Shown here: positions 16,258-25,073 of the stretch, one piece after another
Position numbering within the stretch: the stretch's first letter is position 1
Layout of the letters: each line of letters opens with the position of its first letter
Assembly: GCF_003963535.1 (NCBI RefSeq)
Contig: NZ_CP034539.1
Coordinates: 496,001 to 560,000, forward strand
Length of the DNA stretch: 64,000 nt
DNA from: Streptomyces cyaneochromogenes
GTDB lineage: Bacteria; Actinomycetota; Actinomycetes; Streptomycetales; Streptomycetaceae
Direction of reading: 5' to 3'
Position numbers and translations under genes: made by a program
The notes under the pieces: model-generated
Told to the model about the DNA's origin: nothing
The model's database searches: none
Seen by the model: the letters and a program-made list of their open reading frames with translations, nothing else

Positions 16258-18438
16258 CTACCTTCCGGGCCCGGTGGGCCGGGACGTGGAGCCCACGGTT
16301 CCGGTGGCCGTCTTACCGCGGCCCGGCCCTCGGATCGCCTCGGGCAGCCCGGCCTCGATACGGGCGAGCTGATGGGTGAGGCTGCGCAGCCACATGTCGA
16401 GGTCGACCAGCACGGGCAGCGCCGGAGCGGTCGGTTCCACGGGTGCCTGCTCTGTCCGCGGCGGCTGCGTGCGGTCGCCGTCGCACAGGGCGGCGAGCCG
16501 GTCGGTGGTCTCGGCGAGCGTGCGGGCGCCGGTCCGAGCGCGGTCGGCCGCGTCCGGGGGCAGGGCGGTCGTGGACAAGTCGAAACGGGGCAGCCACTGG
16601 GCGCCGAGCAGGATGTGGTTGGCCGTGATGAGCACGGCGTGCCAGTCCGCGCGCACAGATGCGCTGCTCCCCGGTTCGCTGCGGAACTGGGCGTAGGCGG
16701 ATTCCGCCAGGCGCAGCCGGTGCAGAGCGGGCAGCGTCGGCGGGGCGGGGGCCGAGCCCGGCGGTAGGGCGGTCAGCATCTCGACGGTGCCCTTGATCAG
16801 CGCGCCGCACTCCCGCAGCAGCCCCGCCATGGTTCTGCGTACCTCTTTGCGGGCGCCGGCCGGCCAGGCGAGCATCGCGCACAGCAGGCCGATGGCACTG
16901 CCCGTCACCACGTCGACGATCCGCGCCTCGGCCAGTCGCCACGAGGACGGCGCTATCTGGGCGAACGCGGTGGCCACCACGAGGGTGAACAGGCCCTGCG
17001 CCCAGGCGATACCGAGCAGCGGGCCGAGCGCGAAGGCGATCAGCATGGCCGGTGCCAGGATCGCGGCGTACGCCTCGGTGTGCCGGCCCAGGCCGATGAG
17101 CAGGGCGCCCGCTGCCACCGCGCCCACGAGGTTGCCGGTGACGGCCTGACGGATGGCCGTCCAGGTCTCCCCGACGGTGGTCCGGCTCAGCGTCAGCACC
17201 GCCAGCAGCACCCAGAAGCCGTGGGTCAGGTCGAGCGAACCGGCCACCAGGCGTGCGGCCGCCAGGGCCACGGCGATCCGTACGGCGTTCTGGAACTGCA
17301 CCGAGCGCAGTGTCATGTTGCCGGTGATCCGGCGCACCCACAGCCGGGGCGTGGCGGCCTCGGTGTACCAGAAGAGTTCGCGTGGCTCGATCGGCGGGGT
17401 GCGCCGCCCTTCGAGGCCGACCCGTACGGAGATCTCCAGGATGCGCACCGACTCGGCGACGGCCAGCAGCGCCGCCTGCCGACGCAGCACCGGTACCGGC
17501 GGTACCTCGTCGGCGGACCCGGTCGCCTGCCGCAGGCGCATCCGCTGGAAGTCGTCGATGGCCTGGTCCATCCGCTGCGGGCCGGGAGCGGCCCGACCGG
17601 TGCGTAGGGCGGTGGCGGTGTCGTCGCACAGGGACACGACCTGAGGCAGCAGTGACCCGGACGCCGTGTCGGTCGGGCTCCTGCCCGGGTCGGCGCCGTA
17701 CCGGACGAGTTCGCGGAGTTCGCCGGTCTCGGTCAGATGGGCCAGCTGCTCGAGCAGCCGGCGGGTGGCGGAGCCCGCCTGGGAGAGGCCGCGGGCCGCG
17801 CGGCCCGGACCCGCGGGGCGTTCCGCGGGCGGGACGCTCGACAGCCGCAGCCGCGCACCGGCCTCCCGCAGGGCCTGCGGGGACAGGCCGCCGCGCCCCG
17901 CGATGCTGTCCCCCGCCGTGGTCAGGGCGTCGGCGAGGGTCGTCCGGTACGTCGGCTCCGGCGGCTGCGGCAGCAGGAACAACTCGCACAGGGCCAGCAC
18001 CGCCACGCCGAAGGTCAGACCCGCCAGCCGCAGCCACAGGGTCTCGGGTTCGTACGGCGGGAAGCACGCGAGGATGTAGAAGAGCTGGAGTCCCGGCGCC
18101 GCCCCGGCCGGGCGCGGGCCCGCGATCGCCGCGAAGGCGAGGAGGAATCCCACGACGAGCATGCCGAGCACCGCCGCCCAGGTCCGCACCGCCAGCACGG
18201 TCCCCAGCGCCACCAGCAGCATGCCCACGGGCAGCGCCTTCAGCATCACCTCGGCGCGCTGCCGTCCGGACCCCGGGATCGGGGACAGCAGGCCGAGGGA
18301 GATCGGCGCGAACAGGGCGTACAGCGCCAGCACCGGCTCGTCGAGCCCGTACACGAAGGTGTAGAAGCCCGTCGACGCGGCGAGGGTCACCCGCACCGAC
18401 CGGTGCAGGATCAGCGTCCGCTCCGCCGCGCCCTTCAC
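16258..18438 (-). CDS. FUSC-family transporter (aromatic acid exporter type)
   Basis: 726 residues from GTG 18438, which overlaps the upstream stop (GTGA). The protein has two halves, each beginning with a bundle of transmembrane helices: about 20-150 (FAPISLGLLSPIPG, VMLKALPVGMLLVALGTVL) and about 360-490 (NAVRIAVALAAARLVAG, FWVLLAVLTLSRTTVGETW, GNLVGAVAAGALLIGLG). Cytoplasmic helical domains follow each half. The second half carries the FUSC signature 'FWVLLxVLxxxxPxxxxT' region. Relatives (YccS/AaeB) export aromatic or hydroxybenzoic acids; the substrate here is unknown. Downstream partner: the PP2C phosphatase. Confidence 0.88.
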   Translation of the reverse strand: MKGAAERTLILHRSVRVTLAASTGFYTFVYGLDEPVLALYALFAPISLGLLSPIPGSGRQRAEVMLKALPVGMLLVALGTVLAVRTWAAVLGMLVVGFLLAFAAIAGPRPAGAAPGLQLFYILACFPPYEPETLWLRLAGLTFGVAVLALCELFLLPQPPEPTYRTTLADALTTAGDSIAGRGGLSPQALREAGARLRLSSVPPAERPAGPGRAARGLSQAGSATRRLLEQLAHLTETGELRELVRYGADPGRSPTDTASGSLLPQVVSLCDDTATALRTGRAAPGPQRMDQAIDDFQRMRLRQATGSADEVPPVPVLRRQAALLAVAESVRILEISVRVGLEGRRTPPIEPRELFWYTEAATPRLWVRRITGNMTLRSVQFQNAVRIAVALAAARLVAGSLDLTHGFWVLLAVLTLSRTTVGETWTAIRQAVTGNLVGAVAAGALLIGLGRHTEAYAAILAPAMLIAFALGPLLGIAWAQGLFTLVVATAFAQIAPSSWRLAEARIVDVVTGSAIGLLCAMLAWPAGARKEVRRTMAGLLRECGALIKGTVEMLTALPPGSAPAPPTLPALHRLRLAESAYAQFRSEPGSSASVRADWHAVLITANHILLGAQWLPRFDLSTTALPPDAADRARTGARTLAETTDRLAALCDGDRTQPPRTEQAPVEPTAPALPVLVDLDMWLRSLTHQLARIEAGLPEAIRGPGRGKTATGTVGSTSRPTGPGR

Positions 18439-18881
18439 GGCAGGCGCCCGCCGCACGGCACTCGCGAGCCGACCGGCGGGACCCTGCCGTGGACCACGAG
18501 CCGATGGCGTACGGACATGACGACGACGGAAGCCGCGAGGATCTGCGCGCCTCCGAGGCGCGGGATCGCGTCGTACGCGGCCTTGGGTGTTCGCTCCGGC
18601 ACCATCGCCGTGAACACCGCGCCCAGCGCCGTCCCGCCGAGCAGCGCGCCCCGGCGTCCGACGACGTCGCCGACCCTCCCGCCCACGATGAAGCAGCAGC
18701 CGATGACGAGCACGTACGCGGACAGCGTCCACTGGGCGGCCGAGGCGATGACGCCGAACTCGTCCGCGATCCCGGGGACGGCCAGGTTCAGCGCGAAGGA
18801 GTCGAGCCGGATGCAGAACAGAGCGACCGCCACCGCGATGAAGGCTCCCGTCCGCGCGGCCGGCGAAGACTCAGCGCGCAT
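18435..18881 (-). pseudogene. Truncated MFS transporter (first helices only)
   Basis: 148 residues from ATG 18881 (AGAGGAA upstream). The first part is a clear DHA2-type MFS start: ALFCIRLDSFALNLAVPGIADEFG, AAQWTLSAYVLVIGCCFIVGGRVGDVVGRRGALLGG. After about residue 75 the membrane pattern fails and the sequence runs through a basic, non-homologous tail to a TGA that overlaps the FUSC start. A normal member has about 450 residues and 12-14 helices. It is either a deletion remnant now serving as a leader for the FUSC gene, or a gene broken by frameshift. Divergent from the epoxide hydrolase gene. Confidence 0.7.
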
Positions 18882-19034
18882 GAGCACGTTCCTCTCGGGC
18901 CGACGCGCCGCACCGGCGTCGTGGCCGGGCCGGACATGCGATCCACTGCCCATTGTCGGCCGACCCGGGAGGTACCGCAGCACGGCGGTTCCACGCCGGA
19001 ACGCCCCCACATCGGAACCCGAGCCACGGCCGTG

Positions 19035-19049
19035 TTGCCGAATCGGCAA
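19035..19049. promoter_or_regulatory. 15-bp palindrome in a divergent promoter region
   Basis: TTGCCGA-A-TCGGCAA, with perfect 7-bp arms, lies between the truncated MFS gene (start 18881) and the epoxide hydrolase gene (start 19159). It is a candidate operator; no regulator gene is adjacent. Confidence 0.45.
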
Positions 19050-19158
19050 ACGGGCTCGTCTTCTCGGCTCGGCCGTCCGGATGATCGGCGTTGAGGTAAC
19101 GAACGACCGTAGGGGCGGGTGGCGCGCGCAAGGCGCCGGGTGTCCCGGAGGAGGGCGT

Positions 19159-20154
19159 ATGTCGCAGCACATCGGGGAGATCACTCACCGGTCGGTGTCC
19201 TCGCCGGCCGGGCAAGCAGGTCGCGGCCGGATTCACCTCGTGGAGCAGGGAAGCGGGCCGCTGGTGCTGCTCGTCCACGGATTCCCGGAGTCCTGGTACT
19301 CCTGGCGCCACCAGCTGCCGGTGCTCGCGGCGGCGGGATACCGCGCGGTCGCCATCGATGTCCGCGGCTACGGCCGTTCCTCCAAGCCGGTCGCGACGGA
19401 GGCGTATCGGATGCTCGACCTGGTGGCGGACAACGTGGCGGTGGTGCACGCCCTGGGCGAGGAGTCGGCGGTGGTCGTCGGCCACGACTGGGGCGCGGCC
19501 ATCGCCGCGAACTCCGCCCTGCTCAGGCCGGACGTCTTCAGGGCGGTCGGGCTGCTCAGCGTCCCCTACGCGCCACGTGGCGGACCCCGCCCCACGAAGG
19601 CCTTCGCGGGGATGGGCGGCGACGAGGAGTTCTACGTCTCCTACTTCCAAGAGCCCGGCCGCGCCGAGGCCGAGATCGAACCCGATGTACGCGGCTGGCT
19701 CACGGGTTTCTACGCGGCCCTGTCCGCCGACACCATGCCCGCACCGGGCGCTCCCGATCCGCGTTTCGTCAGCCGGGGCGGAGCGCTGCGAGACCGGTTC
19801 CCCACCGGCCGGCTGCCCGCCTGGCTCAGCGACGCGGACCTCGACGTCTACGCCGGGGAGTTCGAACGGACCGGCATGACCGGAGCGCTCAACCGGTACC
19901 GGAACATGGACCGCGACTGGGAGGACCTCGCCGCCCTCGAAGGCGCCCCCATCCCCCAGCCGTCTCTCTTCATCGGTGGCAAACTGGACGCATCCACGAC
20001 ATGGCTGGCCGACGCGATCGCGGCATACCCGGTCACGCTGCCGGGCCTGATCTCCTCCCACCTCCTCGACGGCTGCGGCCACTGGATCCAGCAGGAACGG
20101 CCCGACGAGGTCAACCGCCTCCTGACCGACTGGCTCGCCGCTCTGCCCGCGTGA
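19159..20154 (+). CDS. Epoxide hydrolase (alpha/beta hydrolase fold)
   Basis: 331 residues from ATG 19159 behind GGAGGAGGG. Oxyanion motif HGFPESWYSWRHQLP, then DVRGYGRSSKP, and nucleophile elbow VGHDWGAAIAA with aspartate as nucleophile, as in epoxide hydrolases. The cap includes ALNRYRNMDRDW, which supplies the tyrosines, and the end has DGCGHWIQQERP with the catalytic histidine. This is the EphA/soluble epoxide hydrolase family, which opens epoxides to diols in the cytoplasm. It is followed by a second hydrolase 61 bp downstream across a tandem repeat; they may share a transcript. Confidence 0.93.
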   Translation: MSQHIGEITHRSVSSPAGQAGRGRIHLVEQGSGPLVLLVHGFPESWYSWRHQLPVLAAAGYRAVAIDVRGYGRSSKPVATEAYRMLDLVADNVAVVHALGEESAVVVGHDWGAAIAANSALLRPDVFRAVGLLSVPYAPRGGPRPTKAFAGMGGDEEFYVSYFQEPGRAEAEIEPDVRGWLTGFYAALSADTMPAPGAPDPRFVSRGGALRDRFPTGRLPAWLSDADLDVYAGEFERTGMTGALNRYRNMDRDWEDLAALEGAPIPQPSLFIGGKLDASTTWLADAIAAYPVTLPGLISSHLLDGCGHWIQQERPDEVNRLLTDWLAALPA

Positions 20155-20160
20155 CGCGCA

Positions 20161-20205
20161 GAACGTGGGGAACGTGCGGAACGTGCGGAACGTGCGGAAC
20201 GTGCG
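20161..20205. repeat. Five tandem copies of a 9-bp unit before a start codon
   Basis: GAACGTGCG is repeated in direct tandem (the first copy reads GAACGTGGG) immediately before the ribosome binding site of the hydrolase at 20216. Read in the gene's frame it would encode repeating Asn-Val-Arg, and each unit contains a GTG. Changes in copy number would keep the frame but move upstream GTG codons relative to the gene start. Confidence 0.9.
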
Positions 20206-20215
20206 GAAGGACGTG

Positions 20216-20989
20216 ATGACAGTGCCGACCAGCTCCGACTACGCCAAGGTCAACGGCCTGGAGATGTACTACGAGGTCCACGGCGTCCACCACGAGGGCC
20301 GGCGCCCGCTGGTGCTGCTGCACGGCGGCGTCACCACCATCGGTCTGTCCTTCGCCGCCGTGCTGCCCGCTCTGGCGGCCGACCGGCACATCGTGGCTCC
20401 CGAACTCCAGGGACACGGACACACCGCCGACACCGACCGTGACCTGACGGTGCCGAACCTGGCCTCCGACGTGGTGGCACTGCTCGATCAACTCGGCATC
20501 GGGCAAGCCGACTTCCTCGGGTACAGCCTCGGCGGGCTGACCGCACTCGAGATCGCCGTCAAGCATCCGGAGCGCGTGGGCCGACTCGTACTCGCGGCCG
20601 CTCAGTACAGCCAGGACGGCGTCCACGACGAGGTACGCGCCGCCGACTTCGACTCCCCGCGGCTGCCCAGCCAGGCGGACTTCCAGGAGATGGCCGACGC
20701 GTACGCCGCCTGCGCACCGTATCCCGGGCACTTCGAGGCCTTCCTCGCCAAGGTCTCCGCGTCGGCGCACGCCCCGCTGCCCTGGACCATCGACGACCTG
20801 CGCGGAGTGCGGGCACCCACGCTGCTGGTCGTCGGCGACACCGACTTCGTACGCGTCGAGCACGCGGCCGCCATGCAGCGACTGATTCCCCGGGCCCGGC
20901 TCGCCGTCCTGCCCGCCACCACGCACATGACCCTCATGCGGCGCACTTCTCTGCTCCTGCCACTGCTGAGCGAGTTCCTCGTCGAGTGA
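20216..20989 (+). CDS. Alpha/beta hydrolase
   Basis: 257 residues from ATG 20216, just after GGAAGGA; GTG starts inside the upstream repeat are in frame and would add an (Asn-Val-Arg)n lead. Motifs: VLLHGGVTT (oxyanion), APELQGHGHT, nucleophile elbow GYSLGG, LLVVGDTDFVRVEH (acid), and histidine in ATTHMTLM. It is close to 3-oxoadipate enol-lactonase-like and other small alpha/beta hydrolases. Cytoplasmic. Its stop lies five bases from that of the convergent flavin monooxygenase. Confidence 0.85.
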   Translation: MTVPTSSDYAKVNGLEMYYEVHGVHHEGRRPLVLLHGGVTTIGLSFAAVLPALAADRHIVAPELQGHGHTADTDRDLTVPNLASDVVALLDQLGIGQADFLGYSLGGLTALEIAVKHPERVGRLVLAAAQYSQDGVHDEVRAADFDSPRLPSQADFQEMADAYAACAPYPGHFEAFLAKVSASAHAPLPWTIDDLRGVRAPTLLVVGDTDFVRVEHAAAMQRLIPRARLAVLPATTHMTLMRRTSLLLPLLSEFLVE

Positions 20990-20994
20990 CGGGC

Positions 20995-22236
20995 TCACCT
21001 CATGGGCATGAAATCGGGCAGGGTGAGGGCCGAATGAGCCGGTCGTCCCGCCGGCGAGGGCACGGCGGAGGGCATGGCACTGAGATGGCGCAGCATGTCA
21101 TTGCGCTGCTCCAGAGCCCGATCGGTGGTCGGGAAGAGCGTGGCATCGCCCTCGCCGACCTGCTCCTGATTCAAGGTCACAAACTCACGGGTGCTGTGTT
21201 CGTAGGCGGCGAGTCCCGCGGCGTGGTCCCTGTCGGCCAGAGAACCGGCGAGCATGTACGCGCCGACGAGCGCGAGGCTGGAGCCCTGTCCGGTGAGGAA
21301 CGAGGGTGCGTACGCGGCGTCGCCCACCAGCGCGACCCTGCCGCAGGACCATCGGGGCATGCGGATCTGGCTGACCCCGTCGAAGAACAGGTCATCCGCG
21401 TCGCGCAGGGCGGCGAGCATGCCCGGGACCTCCCATCCCGCGTCGGCGAAGACCGCGGCGACCAGGTCCCGTTGGGCTTCCGGGTTCCGGAACGCGTCGA
21501 ACGGTGGTTCCGGGCGGGCGAAGTTCAGGAAGGCGTGCACGTCGTCGTTGTCCCCCACGGCGTAGAGTGCCGCGGCCCTGCCCGGGGTGTTCCACATCAT
21601 GAGCTCGTGGGAGAGCCCGAAGGTGTTGCGCATGGTGAATCCGGCGAAGCAGTAGCCGAGGTATCGGTGGAACCGCTCTTCGGGGCCGAACAGGAACTCG
21701 CGGGTATGTGAGTGCACCCCGTCCGCGCCGAACACCATGTCGAACGTACGCCTGCCGCCTCCTCGGAACGTGATGTCGACCCCGTGGCCGGACGACTGGT
21801 CGAGGGTGTCGATGGAGTCGTTGAACAGGAACTCCACGTCGTCGCGGACCGCCGTGTGGAGAGCGTCGGTCAGATCTCCGCGCCGCACTTCGAGGTCCTG
21901 TCCCGCGACGCCGCCGGTGACGGTGTGGGGGTTGACCGAGGCCACCTGCTCACCGTCCCCGTCGAGGAAGGTCAGCCGGCGCAAGTCGATGTGCGCGTCC
22001 CGCAGTTGCGGGAGGATACCCATCCTCCGGACGACCTCGAGTGCGGTGCCGCGTACGTCAATGGGATAGCCACCGCCACGCAGTGAGCCCGCCTTCTCGA
22101 CCACCGTGACCGCGAATCCGTAGCGGTTCAGCCAGAACGCGAGGGCGGGCCCCGCGATGCCGGCCCCGGATATCAGGACCTCGCGCCTCGGCGTGGCACG
22201 GGCACCCCTGTCCCTCAACAGACCGGTGCGGGTCAT
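20995..22236 (-). CDS. FAD-dependent monooxygenase (TetX/PHBH-like)
   Basis: 413 residues from ATG 22236, which overlaps the MFS stop (ATGA). The FAD dinucleotide motif is at about 20-48 (EVLISGAGIAGPALAFWL...VTVVEKA), the second FAD motif at DMVFGADGVHSHTRE, and the third at RVALVGDAAYAPSF. This is group A flavin monooxygenase architecture, including antibiotic-inactivating TetX/RIF-type enzymes. Together with the coupled MFS exporter and the divergent TetR gene this looks like a drug- or metabolite-responsive detoxification unit. The substrate is not predictable from sequence. Confidence 0.9.
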   Translation of the reverse strand: MTRTGLLRDRGARATPRREVLISGAGIAGPALAFWLNRYGFAVTVVEKAGSLRGGGYPIDVRGTALEVVRRMGILPQLRDAHIDLRRLTFLDGDGEQVASVNPHTVTGGVAGQDLEVRRGDLTDALHTAVRDDVEFLFNDSIDTLDQSSGHGVDITFRGGGRRTFDMVFGADGVHSHTREFLFGPEERFHRYLGYCFAGFTMRNTFGLSHELMMWNTPGRAAALYAVGDNDDVHAFLNFARPEPPFDAFRNPEAQRDLVAAVFADAGWEVPGMLAALRDADDLFFDGVSQIRMPRWSCGRVALVGDAAYAPSFLTGQGSSLALVGAYMLAGSLADRDHAAGLAAYEHSTREFVTLNQEQVGEGDATLFPTTDRALEQRNDMLRHLSAMPSAVPSPAGRPAHSALTLPDFMPMR

Positions 22237-23633
22237 TCCTTGACTCCTTTGCTCATGGTCCGGGCGACCAGCAGGGACAGCGCCGTGACGGCGCCGGCCA
22301 TGACGAAGCCGGTGACGAAGGCTGATTCGGCCGGGACATCCGACCCGGAAGGAGTCTGGGCGGTGAGGAGCGCACCACCGACCTGCACACCCACGGCGTA
22401 GCCGATCACGCGAGTCACCAGGACCAGGCTGGTGGCGATTCCGGTGTCACTCCGATCGACGGATGTGGCGGTACTGGTCACCAACGCCGTGACGCACAGG
22501 CCGTTGGCAAGCGCGATCATCACCTTGCCGATGACGAGGTGCCAGACCTCGGTGTGCACGGCCGCCAGGGCGATCAGGGCGGCGGCCATGATGACGATCC
22601 CGGCGGTGACCACGGCTCGTGAGCCGAAACGACGCGCCCCGATCCCGCTGATCGGCCCGGCAAGGGACGCGGCCATGGCGCCGGGCAGCAGGTAGAAGCC
22701 GATTTCGGTGGCACTGGCCCCGAAGCCGTACTCGTCCGCGGACACCGCGAGCAACTGCGGGACGAGATAGACCGCCACCGAGGTACCGACGCAGATCACG
22801 AACGTCAGCACACACGACTTCCACACCGCGGGCCGTGCCAGCATGCGCAGATCGACCATCGGCGAGACCGCACGACGCTCGACGGCTGTCCATGCCGTTA
22901 CGAAGGCGGCCAGTACGGCGATGAGGGCGCCGAGCACGAGTGGCTGCGAGCCGAGGTCGGGTGCCAGCGCGAGCACGAGCATGAGCGTGACCAGCGTCCC
23001 GCTGAGCAGAACCAGGCCGGGCCAGTCGATCCCGGCGCCGTCCGACCGCCGGCTCGGCGGATCATGCGGCATCAGCCTGTTCACCAGCGTGGTGGCCGCG
23101 ATGACCGCGATCGTCGGCAGCGCGAACATCCAGTGTCGGGACAGGCCTTCCGCCACGGGCCCGGCCGACAGCGTTCCCGCCATCCCGCCGCCCACGAACA
23201 GCCCGCTGACCACACCGATGGCCACCTTCGACTCCCCCTCGGGGAGGTGTGCGCGCACCAGGATGAACGACAGGGGCAGCGCGCCCACCATCGCTCCCTG
23301 CAGTACCTGACCGACTAGCAGCACGGGCAGGTTCGGCGCCAGGGCGGACACCAGACCACCGGCCGAGACGACCGCCATCAGCCGGATCAGGACCCGTTTC
23401 CCGCCGTAGCGGTCGCCTAACTTGCCCGCGACCGGTGTGACGAGCGCGCCGGTGATGAGAAGCATGATGCTGAGCAACGCCCCTTCGGCCGGACTCATGT
23501 CCAGCTCGCGTTGCAGGAGCGGGAGCGTCGGCGTCACCACCGACTCCAGGGCACCGGTGGCGACTGCCAGCATGCCGAGGGCCCCGACAGCGGCCCTCCC
23601 GATGCGGAGTGGGGGAGCCAGAGTTGCGGTCAT
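22233..23633 (-). CDS. MFS transporter
   Basis: 466 residues from ATG 23633 behind GAAGGA; the longer open frame upstream crosses the operator region. About 12-14 helices, beginning GALGMLAVATGALESVVTPTLPLL. The loop 2-3 motif is GKLGDRYGGKR, and loop 4-5 contains ILVRAHLPEGE. It belongs to the DHA2-like drug exporter group. It is translationally coupled to the flavin monooxygenase and divergent from a TetR gene whose likely operator overlaps its promoter. Confidence 0.9.
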   Translation of the reverse strand: MTATLAPPLRIGRAAVGALGMLAVATGALESVVTPTLPLLQRELDMSPAEGALLSIMLLITGALVTPVAGKLGDRYGGKRVLIRLMAVVSAGGLVSALAPNLPVLLVGQVLQGAMVGALPLSFILVRAHLPEGESKVAIGVVSGLFVGGGMAGTLSAGPVAEGLSRHWMFALPTIAVIAATTLVNRLMPHDPPSRRSDGAGIDWPGLVLLSGTLVTLMLVLALAPDLGSQPLVLGALIAVLAAFVTAWTAVERRAVSPMVDLRMLARPAVWKSCVLTFVICVGTSVAVYLVPQLLAVSADEYGFGASATEIGFYLLPGAMAASLAGPISGIGARRFGSRAVVTAGIVIMAAALIALAAVHTEVWHLVIGKVMIALANGLCVTALVTSTATSVDRSDTGIATSLVLVTRVIGYAVGVQVGGALLTAQTPSGSDVPAESAFVTGFVMAGAVTALSLLVARTMSKGVKE

Positions 23634-23742
23634 GGACGTCCTTCCGTCATTGCCTGGCGGGTAAGGGGTCGGCCGTACACGTAGAGCTGCCGGGCGGAGC
23701 GGATGCAAGAGCCATGCGCGCTCCAGGCCACTATCACAATTA

Positions 23743-23765
23743 CTACACTACACCGTGCAGTGTAG
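23743..23765. promoter_or_regulatory. TetR operator: 7-bp inverted repeat
   Basis: CTACACT (23743-23749) and AGTGTAG (23759-23765) are perfect arms separated by 9 bp, in the AT-richer gap between the divergent MFS (23633) and TetR (23784) starts. Confidence 0.75.
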
Positions 23766-23783
23766 AACGGTTACGATGTGCCC

Positions 23784-24416
23784 ATGCCGACCACGAAGAC
23801 ACTGCGCGAGGGGTCCACGCGGAAGCGGACCGCCATCCTTTCGGCGGCCCGGGAGCTGTTCCTCGCCGACGGCTTCGACCGGACCAGCGTCGACGCGGTC
23901 GCCGCCCGGGCCGAGGTGTCCAAGCGGACGGTCTACGACTACTTCGGCGACAAGCAGACGCTGCTGCGAGCAGTCGTCGACGCCATCGGCCAGTCGCTGA
24001 TCACCACGATCCGGCGCACCCTCGACGACACCCTCACCGACCTCACCGAGGCCGCCGACCTCGAGGACGCCCTGGTCACGTTCTCGATGCGCATCTCGAC
24101 CGACATGCTCGACTCGGCGGAGTACGCGACGCTGCAACGACTGGTCCGGGCGGAATCCGGCCACCTGCCGCACCGGGGCTACAACTCCATGGCCGACACC
24201 CCCGACGAGGCACTCGCCGAGCGTTTCGCCGCCTTCGCCGCGGCCGGGATGCTCGACGTCCCCGACCCGCGGCTCGCGGCCGACCAGTTCATCGCGCTGA
24301 CCTTCGGCGTCGCGCTGGACAGACTCGGTTCCGCGAACGCCGCGGAGGACACCCGCGTCCGGCCACTCATCGTCGAGGGAGTGCGGACCTTTCTCCGGGC
24401 CTACCGAACTGTGTAG
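23784..24416 (+). CDS. TetR-family regulator
   Basis: 210 residues from ATG 23784 (GTG 23778 is also in frame). The HTH region RTAILSAARELFLADGFDRTSVDAVAARAEVSKRTVYDYFGDKQTLL (about 16-60) is a textbook TetR domain. The C-terminus resembles the AefR-like TetR_C_7 ligand domain (LVRAESGHLPHRGYNSM; ADQFIALTFGVALDRL). It probably represses the divergent MFS/monooxygenase operon through the 23743-23765 inverted repeat. Note: the quoted HTH spans several segments of the protein. Confidence 0.92.
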   Translation: MPTTKTLREGSTRKRTAILSAARELFLADGFDRTSVDAVAARAEVSKRTVYDYFGDKQTLLRAVVDAIGQSLITTIRRTLDDTLTDLTEAADLEDALVTFSMRISTDMLDSAEYATLQRLVRAESGHLPHRGYNSMADTPDEALAERFAAFAAAGMLDVPDPRLAADQFIALTFGVALDRLGSANAAEDTRVRPLIVEGVRTFLRAYRTV

Positions 24417-24582
24417 GGCTTGGGGCAGCACGGGAGAACAGCGCGCCGTCAGCCCACGTTTCCTCCCTCTTCGGCCGAGCGCTCACGCCCTTCCGAACGG
24501 CCGAGGCGCGACACGGAGGATTGCTCCCGATTGCCGTGTCAGGGACGGGGGTTGAGGGGTCTCGGTCCAGCCCGAGGACGTC

Positions 24583-24690
24583 ACCGTGGATCGTGCCGGA
24601 TGAGCTGTGGGGCCGTCTGAAGACGTTGTCCGCCGCGGCGTGAGCGGGGTTTCGCCATCCGGGCCGCAAGCCGTTGCGGCCCGGGGTTGA
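24583..24690 (+). pseudogene. IS5-type transposase N-terminal fragment with an in-frame stop
   Basis: WIVPDELWGRLKTL and, past a TGA at 24641-24643 in the same frame, GFRHPGRKPLRPG. This is the N-terminal pattern of IS5/IS4-type transposases (xPDxLWxxxxPL ... RxPGRKxL). Nothing of the DDE domain follows. An unrelated IS5-type DDE fragment lies at 28729-28960. Confidence 0.6.
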
Positions 24691-24734
24691 GCGGGAAGCC
24701 TCCGGCAGCACATGCAGCGGCAGATTGTGTCACC

Positions 24735-25060
24735 GGCTTCGCAGCCGCGGGCGTAGGCGCGCTCGGCGGCGGGGGTGTCGCCGAGTTGCTCGCGCACGCC
24801 GCCCAGGGCAGTGGGCCAATGTAGCGCGCCGGAATTCGCCCCGGTCCCCGGAGCGTTCCCGGGGCCGGGACCGGAGTCGGCCTGCGTCCCAGGCTGCGGC
24901 CGCCTGTTTGCCGTCCGGCTTCCCATGCGGCCGCGGCCCGGCGCTCGCCCGCCGCCCGGGCGGCCACGGCCTGGCGTTCGGCGGCGGCGAGGGTGAACAC
25001 CCCCGTGCGCGCCCCGCCGCCGATCGCGGCCCCGGCGGCGACCAGCGGCGGCGCCACCAG
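24735..25060 (-). pseudogene. Degraded TPR-like coding remnant
   Basis: One minus frame gives REQLGDTPAAERAYARGCEAGD, which resembles a tetratricopeptide/Sel1-type repeat unit. Another, starting near 25057, gives LVAAGAAIGGGARTGVFTLA and AAERQAVAARAAGERRAAAA. The pieces lie in different frames, with no continuous gene. I read this as debris of one or two genes next to the transposase scrap. Low certainty. Confidence 0.35.
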
Positions 25061-25073
25061 GGCGTCGGCCTCG

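Noticed and set aside
17737..19158. Plus-strand open frame upstream of the epoxide hydrolase
   Set aside because: The part before ATG 19159 is antisense to the FUSC and MFS genes and lacks protein-like composition; the real start has a strong ribosome binding site.
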